Shown here: in pieces, positions 34,902-44,248 of the stretch | Numbering within the stretch: position 1 is the first letter of the stretch | Layout of the letters: the number at the start of each line of letters is the position of its first letter | Assembly: GCF_024347655.1 (NCBI RefSeq) | Contig: NZ_AP025515.1 | Coordinates: 1,302,001-1,366,000, forward strand | Direction of reading: 5' to 3' | Length of the DNA stretch: 64,000 nucleotides | DNA from: Vibrio toranzoniae | GTDB taxonomy: Bacteria; Pseudomonadota; Gammaproteobacteria; Enterobacterales; Vibrionaceae | The notes under the pieces: model-generated | What the model was told of the DNA's origin: nothing | The model's input: the letters and a program-made list of their open reading frames with translations, nothing else | The model's database searches: none | Translations under genes and position numbers: made by a program

Positions 34902-34996
34902 AGTCGGGGGGCATATACCTTAATTGGTGTTTGCTGAGATCGTTATTCGAGACCCGTTGAACCTGATTCAGTTAACACTGGCGTAGGGAACTATAA
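34902..34996 (+). ncRNA. TPP riboswitch (THI element)
   Basis: All conserved parts are present in order: the G-rich start GGGGGG (34906-34911 region), CTGAGA (34934-34939), ACCCGTTGAACCTGAT (34952-34967) and the closing GCGTAGGGAA (34981-34990). It binds thiamin pyrophosphate and represses the downstream thi operon. The expression platform seems to be a ribosome-binding-site hairpin at 35071-35097; no T-tract terminator is seen before thiD, pointing to translational control. Confidence 0.95.
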
Positions 34997-35070
34997 GCAC
35001 TCGATCTACGTCTGCATCCATGAAAGCTTTCATGAGTTTAATGCGGCATTTTCTCCGGTCAGTGTTGGTT

Positions 35071-35097
35071 CTCCTACGTCTTGCAAGATAGTAGGAG
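35071..35097 (+). promoter_or_regulatory. Hairpin hiding the thiD ribosome-binding site
   Basis: CTCCTAC (35071-35077) pairs with GTAGGAG (35091-35097), with a self-complementary TCTTGCAAGA between. The 3' arm contains AGGAG, the thiD ribosome-binding site 5 bases before the ATG at 35103. A separate palindrome CATGAAAGCTTTCATG (35019-35034) lies between it and the riboswitch and may be part of the switch. Confidence 0.75.
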
Positions 35098-35102
35098 CGA
35101 CA

Positions 35103-35996
35103 ATGACACACAGTTCTATTCCACCAGTTTTAACTCCAAGAGCCTCAACTTGTCAGATCCCTATTGACAGTTCGATTCGATCAAACACTCCAATTGTTTT
35201 AACCATCGCGGGCTCTGACAGCGGCGGCGGCGCAGGTATTCAGGCAGACATCAAAGCCATGTCTGCAACCGGTAGTTTTGCTTGTTCTGTGATTACCGCT
35301 ATCACTTCTCAGAACACCCAAGGCGTTTCTGCCATTTTTCCTATCCCGCTCGACCACGTAACAAGTCAATTAGATGCTGTCTTTACTGATCTTAATATAG
35401 TGGCGGTAAAAGTTGGTATGTTGGCTGATTCGCAAATCATCAAAATTGTCGCGGATAAAATTAAACAGTACCAACCCAAGTACCTCGTCATTGACCCTGT
35501 AATGGTGGCAACCAGCGGTGACTTGCTGCTAGAAACCTCTGCCATTAGTACATTAAAGCAAGAGCTGATTCCGCTGGCTGACATCATTACGCCTAACTTG
35601 CCGGAAGGCGCGGCACTGACAGGGAAAGCCGTGCCTAAAAGCGAAGCTGAAATGCAGGGCATGATTGAAGACCTACGCGCACTGGGTGCCAAAGCCCTTC
35701 TTCTCAAAGGCGGCCACTTAGAGAAGGATGAGAACAGTAACGATCTATTGATTTTGCCAACCACATCGGCCCTGATTAGTGCGAAGCGTTTTCCTACCCA
35801 GAACACTCATGGCACGGGGTGCACGCTCTCCTCTGCTATTGCTTCTTTCTTGGCTCAAGACAACACGCTTGAGAAAGCTGTCGAACTAGGAAAACAATAT
35901 ATTTCTCACGCTATTGCTCATGCTGATGAACTTCAAGTCGGTGAAGGCCACGGCCCAGTACATCACTTTTTCGTTGGGCACGGTAATGTCCGCTAA
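35103..35996 (+). CDS. thiD: Hydroxymethylpyrimidine/phosphomethylpyrimidine kinase
   Basis: A 297-residue ribokinase-fold enzyme with VLTIAGSDSGGGAGIQADIKAMSA, DPVMVATSGD, TPNLPEGAALTG and the anion-hole NTHGTGCTLSSAIAS. It phosphorylates HMP to HMP-P and HMP-PP in thiamin synthesis. The first 29 residues precede the usual N-terminus and look like an unstructured extension; the start is fixed by AGGAG in the riboswitch-controlled hairpin. First gene of the operon; it overlaps thiZ by 11 bases. Confidence 0.93.
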   Translation: MTHSSIPPVLTPRASTCQIPIDSSIRSNTPIVLTIAGSDSGGGAGIQADIKAMSATGSFACSVITAITSQNTQGVSAIFPIPLDHVTSQLDAVFTDLNIVAVKVGMLADSQIIKIVADKIKQYQPKYLVIDPVMVATSGDLLLETSAISTLKQELIPLADIITPNLPEGAALTGKAVPKSEAEMQGMIEDLRALGAKALLLKGGHLEKDENSNDLLILPTTSALISAKRFPTQNTHGTGCTLSSAIASFLAQDNTLEKAVELGKQYISHAIAHADELQVGEGHGPVHHFFVGHGNVR

Positions 35997-36765
35997 TAGG
36001 ATTGGTGTTCAACTCAGCAACGCGACCTTGCGCTACCGCGATAGTGAGCACGCCACCTTATCGGGGCTGTCGCTTAGTTTAAACGCGGGTAAGTGGACGG
36101 TGTTGCTTGGGCGAAGTGGCTGCGGGAAAACTACCGTGTTGCGTTATCTCGCAGGTTTACTAGACGACAAGGTAGATTGGCACGGCACATTGGAAACGTC
36201 CGATGAACTGCCTTTAACGGATCGCATTGCTTACATGGCGCAGCAAGATTTGTTGCTGCCATGGTTGTCGGTTATCGACAATGTGTGCCTGAGTCATCGT
36301 TTTCAAAATTCCGCAGCCAAGCATCAAAGCCAAGCATCCAATAAACAAGCTCAAACCAACCAAGCATTGGATTTGTTGACTTCGGTTGGTCTGGCCGATT
36401 ACGCGAATGCGATGCCAGATCAATTGTCTGGTGGTATGCGTCAACGTGTTGCTTTGGCTCGAACTTTAATGCAAGACAAGCCCGTCGTGCTGATGGATGA
36501 ACCTTTCTCTGCGCTGGATGCGGTAACAAGGCATAAGCTACAAAGCTTAGCGTGTGAGCTGTTAAGAGATAAAACCGTTGTGTTGATAACGCATGATCCA
36601 CAAGAAGCGGTGCGTTTGGCGGATAACTTATATGTGTTGCAAGGTATACCTGCGAGCGCCCAGTCATTATCTGTGCCTAATACAGCGACACCAAGAATGT
36701 TAGACGGTAAATGTGCTGAGTTACAACAAGCGATTTTAGAGCAGTTGGAGCGTGACTATGAATGA
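35986..36765 (+). CDS. thiZ: Thiamin-pyrimidine ABC transporter ATPase (ThiZ-type)
   Basis: A 259-residue ATPase of the nitrate/sulfonate/taurine type: Walker A LLGRSGCGKTT, Q-loop YMAQQDLLLPW, signature LSGGMRQR, Walker B VVLMDEPFSALD and ITHDPQEA. The ATG at 35986 starts inside thiD, and the stop overlaps the thiX start by 8 bases. Under a TPP riboswitch with thiXY and tenA, it most likely powers uptake of a pyrimidine thiamin precursor. Confidence 0.88.
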   Translation: MSANRIGVQLSNATLRYRDSEHATLSGLSLSLNAGKWTVLLGRSGCGKTTVLRYLAGLLDDKVDWHGTLETSDELPLTDRIAYMAQQDLLLPWLSVIDNVCLSHRFQNSAAKHQSQASNKQAQTNQALDLLTSVGLADYANAMPDQLSGGMRQRVALARTLMQDKPVVLMDEPFSALDAVTRHKLQSLACELLRDKTVVLITHDPQEAVRLADNLYVLQGIPASAQSLSVPNTATPRMLDGKCAELQQAILEQLERDYE

Positions 36766-37618
36766 TCTAACGCGAAGTGAAGCTGTGGCTAGCTCAAAGA
36801 TAGAAAACGTAGCAGTGCAAAGCTCAGGGGTAGAAAGTTCAACCGAGACACAAACCAAACTTGCTCACCCTCGGCAGATGAGTCCCGTTATGCGGTTGCT
36901 TATCAGCAGTGCTGTGATTCTTGGTTTATGGCAAATGGTGGTGGTTATCTTCGAGATGCCGAGCTTTATTCTGCCAGCGCCTGCAGAAGTCTTTATTAAA
37001 CTAATCGAACGCTATGATGTGTTACTCAAGCACACTTGGGTGACTGCGCAGGAGATCTTACTTGGTCTATTGCTCGGTTTATCCATGGGGCTGTTTTTCG
37101 CCCTGCAGATGTTGATGTTCGAACCGCTAAAACGTTGGCTGTTGCCTATCTTAATTGCTAGCCAAGCGATCCCGGTGTTTGCGATTGCGCCAGTGTTGAT
37201 GCTGTGGCTGGGCTATGGCATCGCCTCAAAAGTCGTGATGGCGGCGATCATTATCTTCTTCCCCGTGACGACCTGTTGCTATGACGGCCTGCGTAATACA
37301 CCGACAGGTTATCTTGATCTCGCCAAGACGATGGGCGCATCGAAATGGCAACTGCTTCGTCACATCCAACTGCCTGCTGCGCTGCCAACATTAGCGTCTG
37401 GTATTCGTGTGGCTGTGGTTATTGCCCCAATTGGCGCCGTTGTCGGTGAGTGGGTGGGCTCTAGTGAAGGGTTAGGTTACCTAATGCTACAGGCCAACGC
37501 GCGCATGATTATCGATGAGATGTTTGCTGCCTTGTTTATCTTGGCGATACTGTCTATCTCGCTCTACTTCATCACAGACAAATTACTTAAAAAAGCTATA
37601 CCTTGGGAGAACCAGTGA
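36758..37618 (+). CDS. thiX: Thiamin-pyrimidine ABC transporter permease (ThiX-type)
   Basis: A 286-residue permease with a hydrophilic N-terminal 40 residues and about six membrane helices; the EAA loop is seen as YLDLAKTMGASKWQLLRHIQLPAALP. The ATG at 36758 follows GGAG by 7 bases and overlaps thiZ. It forms the membrane channel with ThiZ and receives substrate from ThiY. Confidence 0.88.
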   Translation: MNDLTRSEAVASSKIENVAVQSSGVESSTETQTKLAHPRQMSPVMRLLISSAVILGLWQMVVVIFEMPSFILPAPAEVFIKLIERYDVLLKHTWVTAQEILLGLLLGLSMGLFFALQMLMFEPLKRWLLPILIASQAIPVFAIAPVLMLWLGYGIASKVVMAAIIIFFPVTTCCYDGLRNTPTGYLDLAKTMGASKWQLLRHIQLPAALPTLASGIRVAVVIAPIGAVVGEWVGSSEGLGYLMLQANARMIIDEMFAALFILAILSISLYFITDKLLKKAIPWENQ

Positions 37619-37738
37619 TGGTTCGCTCAATAACTCTTTGTTTAATAAAGCTTCGCTCAAGGCTATTTATCTAAACAACACCTCGTTAAGAATTAGATCG
37701 ACAAACACAATAATAATATTCAAAAGGAAAGGTTAACT

Positions 37739-38695
37739 ATGAAAAATACTAAATTGGTAGGTGCAGTGGCATTGCTTGCTTCGTTGATTTCAGGTCATGC
37801 ATTGGCAGATTCTGAACAAAAGAAACTGACACTGATGTTGGATTGGTTTGTGAACCCGAATCATGGCCCAATTGTGATTGCTCAAGAGCGTGGCTACTTT
37901 GCTGACCAAGGCCTAGCGGTTGAAATCCAAGAGCCAACCGACCCAAGCACGCCTGCAAAATTGGTCGCGGCAGGTAAGGTCGATTTAGCGGTAACTTACC
38001 AACCTAGTTTAACCATGGATGTGGCAGCGGGCCTTCCTCTAGTTCGTGCATCAACCCTTATCGCGACACCACTAAACACACTAATGGTGCTGGATAATGG
38101 TAAGAACGATTCGTTAGCGGATCTGAAAGGTAAGAAGATCGGTATCGCGATTGCGGGTAACGAAGAAGCGACGATCGGCACCATGCTAGCGCAAGAAAAT
38201 ATTGCGTTTACCGATGTGCAAACCATCAATGTCGGTTGGGCACTGTCGTCTTCACTGGCATCGGGGAAGGTAGACGCAATCTGGGGTGGCTTGCGTAACT
38301 TCGAAACGAACCAGTTAGCACTTGAAGGCTTTAAAGCGAAAGCATTCTTCCCAGAAGAGCACGGTGTGCCCGCTTACGATGAGCTGATCTTTGTGGCCAA
38401 CGCAAAGCAGCGCGATGATGAAGCGATCAAAGCGTTCAACAAAGCACTTGAACAGGCAACCACTTACATTGTGAACCATCCACAAGATTCATGGAGAGAG
38501 TTTGTGGCGTATTCACCAGATACGTTGAACAACGAACTTAACCAACGTGCATGGAACGACACACTGACTCGCTTTGCACTTCGCCCTTCAGCCGTGGACA
38601 TGAAGCGTTACGATGATTACGCGCAGTTCATGTTCGACAAAGGCATTATTAAATCACTACCAAAAACCGCTGATTATGTACCGACTTTTGACTAA
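37739..38695 (+). CDS. thiY: Thiamin-pyrimidine periplasmic binding protein (ThiY/NMT1-like)
   Basis: A 318-residue protein with a signal peptide (about residues 1-23, ending HALADS) and the NMT1/THI5-like fold: LTLMLDWFVNPNHGPIVIAQERGYF, then LVAAGKVDLAVTYQPS and LKGKKIGIAIAGNEEA. ThiY proteins bind formyl-aminopyrimidine; with tenA next door a breakdown product of thiamin is the likely ligand. A 120-base gap separates it from thiX, possibly with AAGGAAAGG as ribosome-binding site before the ATG. Confidence 0.88.
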   Translation: MKNTKLVGAVALLASLISGHALADSEQKKLTLMLDWFVNPNHGPIVIAQERGYFADQGLAVEIQEPTDPSTPAKLVAAGKVDLAVTYQPSLTMDVAAGLPLVRASTLIATPLNTLMVLDNGKNDSLADLKGKKIGIAIAGNEEATIGTMLAQENIAFTDVQTINVGWALSSSLASGKVDAIWGGLRNFETNQLALEGFKAKAFFPEEHGVPAYDELIFVANAKQRDDEAIKAFNKALEQATTYIVNHPQDSWREFVAYSPDTLNNELNQRAWNDTLTRFALRPSAVDMKRYDDYAQFMFDKGIIKSLPKTADYVPTFD

Positions 38696-38703
38696 GGAAT
38701 CTC

Positions 38704-39384
38704 ATGAAATATCAAGACTTAATCCAAGCCTGCCAGCAAGATTGGCAAGACTACACTGAGCATGATTTTGTTAAAACGCTGGCAAACGGCACTCTCGCTC
38801 AGCCATGTTTTCTGCATTACTTGAAGCAAGATTTTCTGTTTTTGAAACAGTATGCTCGCGCTTATGCATTGGCCATTTACAAAGCTAAAACTTTGGCTGA
38901 TATGCGCCGTGCACTGCCAAGTGTTCATGCTTTACTCGATTCTGAAATCTCTCACCATGTGACGTACTGTGGTCAGTGGGGCTTAACGGAATCTGATTTG
39001 GAAAACGAGCCTGAAGATTTCGGCACTGTCGCTTACACGCGTTACGTTCTAGACGCGGGTATGACGGGTGATCTTGTCGATCTTTATGCGGCACTGGCTC
39101 CGTGTTCAATTGGTTATGCCGTGATTGGTAAAGCGCTATTGGAAAGCAGCGATACCGTATTAGAAGGCAACCCATACGCGAGCTGGCTACAGCTGTATGG
39201 TGGAGAAGAGTTCCAGTCTGGCGTTGAAACGGGCGCGGAATATTTCAATCAGCTGCTTGCTGAAATTGATCTCAACAGCGAGCGTGGTCAGAACATCGTT
39301 CATATCTTTAAAACGGCAACGCGTATGGAGGTGGCTTTTTGGCAACAAGGGCTGAATGCTCTTGATAGCTCACCAGCCGTTTAA
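38704..39384 (+). CDS. tenA: Aminopyrimidine aminohydrolase / thiaminase II
   Basis: A 226-residue all-helical TenA protein; the catalytic cysteine is in LAPCSIGYAVIG near residue 140, with the conserved Tyr/Asp of the active site in YGGEEFQSGVE and a Glu near the C-terminus. It converts aminomethyl-pyrimidine to HMP for ThiD, completing the salvage started by ThiXYZ. It starts 9 bases after the thiY stop. Confidence 0.9.
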   Translation: MKYQDLIQACQQDWQDYTEHDFVKTLANGTLAQPCFLHYLKQDFLFLKQYARAYALAIYKAKTLADMRRALPSVHALLDSEISHHVTYCGQWGLTESDLENEPEDFGTVAYTRYVLDAGMTGDLVDLYAALAPCSIGYAVIGKALLESSDTVLEGNPYASWLQLYGGEEFQSGVETGAEYFNQLLAEIDLNSERGQNIVHIFKTATRMEVAFWQQGLNALDSSPAV

Positions 39385-39411
39385 AGCGCTTTTAACGAAT
39401 AAGGATTTCCC

Positions 39412-40197
39412 ATGCTAACTGAACAAATCATTCAATCGCTTCGCGCAGTACGAGAGCAAAAGCCACTGGTGGTGAACATCACCAACTACGTCGTGATGAA
39501 CAATACGGCGAATGCTTTGTTGGCGATTGGTGCTTCTCCTATCATGGCGCACTCGCAACAAGAACTGGCTGAGATGATGTCATTCTCTGGCGCTTTGGTG
39601 ATTAACATTGGCACGCTAGACAGTGTTTGGACGCCGCGAATGTGTTTCGCGGTTGAGCAAGCGAATGCCAACAACAAGGTGGTGATTCTTGATCCTGTGG
39701 GTTGTGGCGCAAGTACACTGCGCACCGAGACTTCTCGTGAAATCGCACGTTTAGCGGATAAGTTGATCATTCGTGGTAACGCGTCTGAGATCATTGCATT
39801 AGCGGGCGAGCAAGCGCAGAGCAAAGGTGTGGATGCGCTTGATAGCAGTGATGCCGCATTAGACGCCGCAAAATGCTTAGCAGCTGAATACGGTGCGAAT
39901 GTGGTGATTTCCGGTGAGACAGATTACGTTGTCACTAAAGATAGCGTTGTGACGTTAAACAATGGACACCCAATGATGCCGTATGTGACAGGCATGGGTT
40001 GTACCTTAACGGCATTGACGGGCGCATTTGCTGCTGTTGGAGATGAAAGTGGTTTGGCGGCAGCGGCGGTATTAGGCGTGGTTGGTGAAATCGCTGCTGA
40101 AAACTCACGCGGTCCGGGTAGTTTACAAATGAACGTGCTCGATGAGTTGTATCAATTAGACGAAGAGACTCTGATTCAACGCTTGAAGATTCAGTAG
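39412..40197 (+). CDS. thiM: Hydroxyethylthiazole kinase
   Basis: A 261-residue ThiM enzyme with LVVNITNYVVMNNTANALLA, DPVGCGAS, IRGNASEI and TGMGCTLTALTGAF (ATP and phosphate binding, catalytic cysteine region). It phosphorylates salvaged thiazole alcohol to THZ-P for ThiE. AAGGA stands before the ATG. Last gene of the riboswitch-led operon; a terminator follows. Confidence 0.95.
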   Translation: MLTEQIIQSLRAVREQKPLVVNITNYVVMNNTANALLAIGASPIMAHSQQELAEMMSFSGALVINIGTLDSVWTPRMCFAVEQANANNKVVILDPVGCGASTLRTETSREIARLADKLIIRGNASEIIALAGEQAQSKGVDALDSSDAALDAAKCLAAEYGANVVISGETDYVVTKDSVVTLNNGHPMMPYVTGMGCTLTALTGAFAAVGDESGLAAAAVLGVVGEIAAENSRGPGSLQMNVLDELYQLDEETLIQRLKIQ

Positions 40198-40264
40198 GCT
40201 CAATCTAGTTCTAAACTGATAGCTCTTAACTTCTAGCTTCTAACTAATAGCTATTAACTGAAAG

Positions 40265-40299
40265 AAAAGCCCCGACACTTATGTGCTAGGGGCTTTTAA
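40265..40299. terminator. Bidirectional terminator between thiM and chemoreceptor
   Basis: AAAAGCCCC (40265-40273) pairs with GGGGCTTTT (40289-40297) with CAC/GTG inside; A- and T-runs allow use from both sides. It closes the thi operon and the convergent chemoreceptor gene. Confidence 0.8.
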
Positions 40300-40342
40300 T
40301 TATTGGTTCAGAACTAGGTCAGCTGTGTTAAAGCTAGTTTTG

Positions 40343-42286
40343 CTAGGTTCTAAATCGATTCACTTGGCTTTCTAAGTGGTGAGCAACGTCGGTTAAGTCG
40401 CTTGCTGCGCCAGAAATACTGCTGACTGACTCTTGGTTGCTTTGCGCAATGGTATTGGCACCTTGCGCGTTTTCACCGAGTGACTTAGTCAGACAATCTT
40501 GTTCATCAACGGAGACTGCAATTTGGCTGTTGGCCTGATTCAAATCTTGGATGTGTTGGTTAATCACATGCAAGTTTTGAGAAGCTTGCTGCGCTTGAGT
40601 TGAAGCATCTGAAACCGTGCTGTGGCTAACCTTAATGGATTCTAAGGCATCTTTAGCGCCACGTTGTAGTGAGGTGATGAGTTCATCAATCTGGCTTGCT
40701 GAATCTTGGGTACGCTTAGCTAAGGTTCTTACTTCATCTGCTACTACTGCGAACCCGCGACCTTGCTCACCCGCACGAGCTGCTTCAATGGCTGCGTTCA
40801 ATGCCAATAGGTTGGTTTGTTCAGATACACCTTTAATCACTTCAAGAATGGCACCAATGTTCATCGACTCTTTGTGTAGGTCGGTCACTTTCTGGCTGCT
40901 GACCTGCATGCTCTTATCGGCACTGCCAATTTCGTGCAGCGTTTTGTCGACTTCTTTTAGACCCATCGCGACATTCTCGGTCGCTTGGTTTGCAACTTGA
41001 GACGCGTGGTTAGCGCTTGCTGCAATTTCTGATGTACTGGAAGCCAATTGATCAACGGCTGATGAGATATTGATCATTTCACTGTTCAACTGTGTCGCGT
41101 TGGTCGAGCTGTTATTGGTCACTTGATTGAGTGATTCGGACATCTCGCCAATGCGCACACTAGAATGGTTCACTTGGCCGACAATATCGCGCAGAGATTC
41201 AATGGTGATCTCCATATTGGTCAGCAGTTCGCCAATCTCGTCTTTGCTCTCTATGTTTACTTCAACATTCAGGTTACCTTGAGAAAGCTCGTTGGTGATC
41301 TGTTTAACCTGCGCGATGCCTTTGGTAATAGAGCGAGTCACCAGCACGGCGCTTGTCATGCCAATGACCAGAGCAACCCCCGTAAGCAAGATGATGATTT
41401 GAATCGAGCGTTTTTCACTGGCTTGCAATACAGGCGTGAGCGCTTGTTTCTGCTGTTCTAGAATACTTTGAGCATCGGCCACTGCGATAGCCAAGCTGTC
41501 GCCAATTGAGGCGAGGGTCGCGGTTCTTTGGGTGTTCTCAATCATCTGTTGATGAACTTGTTCAAAGCCTTTTGCATACGCTTCGCGCTGGTTAGTGAAG
41601 TCTTCAATTAGCTCACTTTGATACGGCGATGATTTAAGAGATTCAATATCACCTTCGATTCCTGGAAGTGAGTATTCAAAGATATCTTTACCGGCTTCAT
41701 AGGCTTTAAGGTCATTGTTGTTTGAGTAACTGAGCACAGTGATCTTCGCTGCGAGGAAGTTCTCCATCAACATACCCGCGTACAAGCTCGCGTTTGGATC
41801 GTTGTTGTTGTATGACTCATACAACAAGCTCTGAGCGGCTTTTAGTGCGTTGGTTTCTCTTTTGACCATCTCTACATTTACCAATTGGTCAATGAGGTGC
41901 TGACTCTGTTTCATTGAGCCATAAGCCGAATCAAATGCCGCAACGTTGTCCTGTACTAATTGCAAGCTCGATAAGCTATCGGTGTTGGTGGTCGTTTGGA
42001 TTAAGTTGTTCAGCAGCTCATCAATCGCGAGTTTGCTTGATTGATAATTCGCCTCATATTGCTCATCCAATGATTCTAAGTAGCGTTCAGAGGCCAAACG
42101 CATCTCAAGAAAGTCTACTTGAATGTTGCCTGACAATGTCGCCTTGTGGCTAAGGTCACTGTATTGGCTAAAGCCATTCGACAAGGTTTGAATACCTTGG
42201 TAACTCACAAAGCCTGAAATGACGAAAAAGAGCAAGCAAATGGCATAACCCAGCTTGATCTTGAGCGCTATAGAAAGGTGGCGCAT
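40343..42286 (-). CDS. Methyl-accepting chemotaxis protein with helical periplasmic sensor
   Basis: A 647-residue chemoreceptor: first membrane helix about 9-31, an all-helical periplasmic domain of about 250 residues (HBM-like by length and content), second helix about 290-312, HAMP, and a signalling tip with the invariant NLLALNAAIEAARAGEQGRGFAVVADEVRTLA. The ligand is unknown. It separates thiE from the rest of the thi genes on the opposite strand; that position alone does not show a link to thiamin. Confidence 0.92.
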   Translation of the reverse strand: MRHLSIALKIKLGYAICLLFFVISGFVSYQGIQTLSNGFSQYSDLSHKATLSGNIQVDFLEMRLASERYLESLDEQYEANYQSSKLAIDELLNNLIQTTTNTDSLSSLQLVQDNVAAFDSAYGSMKQSQHLIDQLVNVEMVKRETNALKAAQSLLYESYNNNDPNASLYAGMLMENFLAAKITVLSYSNNNDLKAYEAGKDIFEYSLPGIEGDIESLKSSPYQSELIEDFTNQREAYAKGFEQVHQQMIENTQRTATLASIGDSLAIAVADAQSILEQQKQALTPVLQASEKRSIQIIILLTGVALVIGMTSAVLVTRSITKGIAQVKQITNELSQGNLNVEVNIESKDEIGELLTNMEITIESLRDIVGQVNHSSVRIGEMSESLNQVTNNSSTNATQLNSEMINISSAVDQLASSTSEIAASANHASQVANQATENVAMGLKEVDKTLHEIGSADKSMQVSSQKVTDLHKESMNIGAILEVIKGVSEQTNLLALNAAIEAARAGEQGRGFAVVADEVRTLAKRTQDSASQIDELITSLQRGAKDALESIKVSHSTVSDASTQAQQASQNLHVINQHIQDLNQANSQIAVSVDEQDCLTKSLGENAQGANTIAQSNQESVSSISGAASDLTDVAHHLESQVNRFRT

Positions 42287-42548
42287 AACTATCCCTATAT
42301 TTACCTGATTCCTTCATCGCTGAGTATTCCATAAAACAGCATTCTGGGCATGCTTGAAGTGAATATTTTGTGTAATAAGTAATGCTTTAGTTAAAAAGTT
42401 CAGGTTTTTCGGCATGCTCTCAACGAGTTGCGTATTTGATGGCGCGTGTGTAATTGAGTTTATTAAGTATCAACTAGCATGCACATTATGCGATTTATCG
42501 GTAAAATAGTAGAAAATCAATTTTAGAAATCAACGCCAAAGGCACGCT

Positions 42549-43163
42549 ATGAATCCTTATAAACTCTACTTGGTAACAGACGACCAACAAGATTTAGCGA
42601 CACTTAAGTTCGTGGTTGAACGAGCGGTCGCAGGTGGCGTCACTATGGTTCAAGTAAGAGAAAAGCATGGGGATGTAAGAGCTTTCATTGAGCGTGCAAA
42701 AGCCGTTAAGTCGGTTTTAGCCGGAACGAGTGTACCGCTGATTATTAATGACAGGGTGGACGTTGCATTGGCTGTGGATGCTGATGGTTTACATTTAGGG
42801 CAATCGGATATGCCTGCAGTGTTGGCTCGTCAGTTGATTGGCCCAAACAAGATTCTTGGGTTATCGATTGAGACCGATAAGCAACTACAAGAAGCCGATA
42901 GCTTGCCGATTGATTACATTGGCCTCAGCGCGCTGTTTGCTACACCGACTAAGACAAACCTAAAGAAACACTGGGGTTACGAAGGCATTCAAATGGCGTT
43001 GGATAGCACTAAGTTACCAATCGTCGGCATTGGCGGAATCAACGAATCGAACATCCCTCAGCTTACTGAAACGGGCATTCATGGGCTAGCATTAGTATCA
43101 GCGATATGTCACGCCGAAGACCCGAAAGCCGCGACAGAGTATCTGTTGTCTCTTATGGAGTGA
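42549..43163 (+). CDS. thiE: Thiamin phosphate synthase
   Basis: A 204-residue TIM-barrel enzyme with VTMVQVREKHGD, LIINDRVDVALAVDADGLHLGQ and IGLSALFATPTK, the pyrophosphate- and thiazole-binding motifs of ThiE. It joins HMP-PP and THZ-P to thiamin phosphate. AAAGG lies 7 bases before the ATG. No THI element is visible in the 262 bases upstream, so it is either unregulated by TPP here or controlled otherwise; an ancestral thiD-...-thiM-thiE operon interrupted by the chemoreceptor gene is plausible. Confidence 0.93.
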   Translation: MNPYKLYLVTDDQQDLATLKFVVERAVAGGVTMVQVREKHGDVRAFIERAKAVKSVLAGTSVPLIINDRVDVALAVDADGLHLGQSDMPAVLARQLIGPNKILGLSIETDKQLQEADSLPIDYIGLSALFATPTKTNLKKHWGYEGIQMALDSTKLPIVGIGGINESNIPQLTETGIHGLALVSAICHAEDPKAATEYLLSLME

Positions 43164-43209
43164 TGTAGTGAAACTAACGACAATATTAACGCGTCGAACA
43201 ATCAAGGTT

Positions 43210-44112
43210 TTAGCTTGCTTGCCACTGGTTGTACTGCAGTGAATAGCCCCCGAGTTTTTCAATTAAGCTAGTGAGCACGGGTCCATTGATGTGACTTCGT
43301 GAAACTAAACAACCCACTGGCGTGAGCCAGCCACCATGTTCATGCGCCACAGGCAGAGCCACTAGCTTTCCTTTCTTAATTCCTTCCATCACCATCATTT
43401 CAGGTACATTTGCCCAGCCAATATCCTGTTCAACGAGATCAATGATGGTTCTGTGGTTGTTGGCATACCAAAGCATCGAGCTAATGCCGTAGGTGAACCA
43501 CAGCTCCCGTTGTTTCGAACTGCGATGCACGCACTGGCGGTAACGTTTTAAGTCGGAATCTTGCACTACGGGCATTTGGCTGAGTTCGTGCGTGGCGGAG
43601 CTGACAGTCAAAAATCGTGCTTGGCCAAGTAAGAAGAAGTCCATATCCACCTTAAGTTCACCATCCGCATAGATGATGCCTATTTGCGCTTTTCCGCGTC
43701 TCACTAGATCTTCTACATCGAAGGTTGAGGTCGTAATAATATCGAAGTGTGTAATTGGGAACTGATCGGCTAGTGAGCTAATTATCTTGATGAAGTTTTT
43801 ATCAATGACGCTCTCATCAACAGCAATGATCAGTTCGTGCTCGTCTTCCTGTGTCAGCGATTCTACTTTTTGATCGAAGTACTTTTGTTGGTCGAGAATA
43901 GACTTAGCGACAGGCAATAACGCTTTACCTGTGTTGGTCAAAACAGGGATGTTTTTCTCTCGGTTAAACAGCTCTTGGTCGATAGCGATCTCTAGGTTAG
44001 CGATTGATTGGCTAACGCCGGACTGAGCGCGTTTCAGCTTGCGTGCGGCCGCTGAAAAAGATCCACTTTCACACACAGTGACGAAGACTTTTAGTTGCTC
44101 AAAACTGTACAT
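43210..44112 (-). CDS. LysR-family regulator
   Basis: A 300-residue LysR protein: winged helix in residues 1-60 (GSFSAAARKLKRAQSGVSQSIANLE) and a substrate-binding domain. Divergent from the PACE transporter at 44249 with 136 bases between; regulators in this position usually activate the transporter gene in response to its substrate. Confidence 0.87.
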   Translation of the reverse strand: MYSFEQLKVFVTVCESGSFSAAARKLKRAQSGVSQSIANLEIAIDQELFNREKNIPVLTNTGKALLPVAKSILDQQKYFDQKVESLTQEDEHELIIAVDESVIDKNFIKIISSLADQFPITHFDIITTSTFDVEDLVRRGKAQIGIIYADGELKVDMDFFLLGQARFLTVSSATHELSQMPVVQDSDLKRYRQCVHRSSKQRELWFTYGISSMLWYANNHRTIIDLVEQDIGWANVPEMMVMEGIKKGKLVALPVAHEHGGWLTPVGCLVSRSHINGPVLTSLIEKLGGYSLQYNQWQAS

Positions 44113-44248
44113 GGTGTCTCTCTCAATTCTAAATAGGGGGATAATATTCAGGCTATCACTATTAGTGATGGTTGTTAACTTTCTATTATTATTTACGATG
44201 ACATAATCCTAGCCAATCCAACACCTAGTAGATTATTTAGAGGAATGT

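Noticed and set aside
35366..35806. 146-codon frame antisense to thiD
   Set aside because: Shadow of the thiD coding sequence.
42287..42548. Second TPP riboswitch before thiE
   Set aside because: I looked for CTGAGA and the ACCTGAT/GTAGGGAA boxes and found none.
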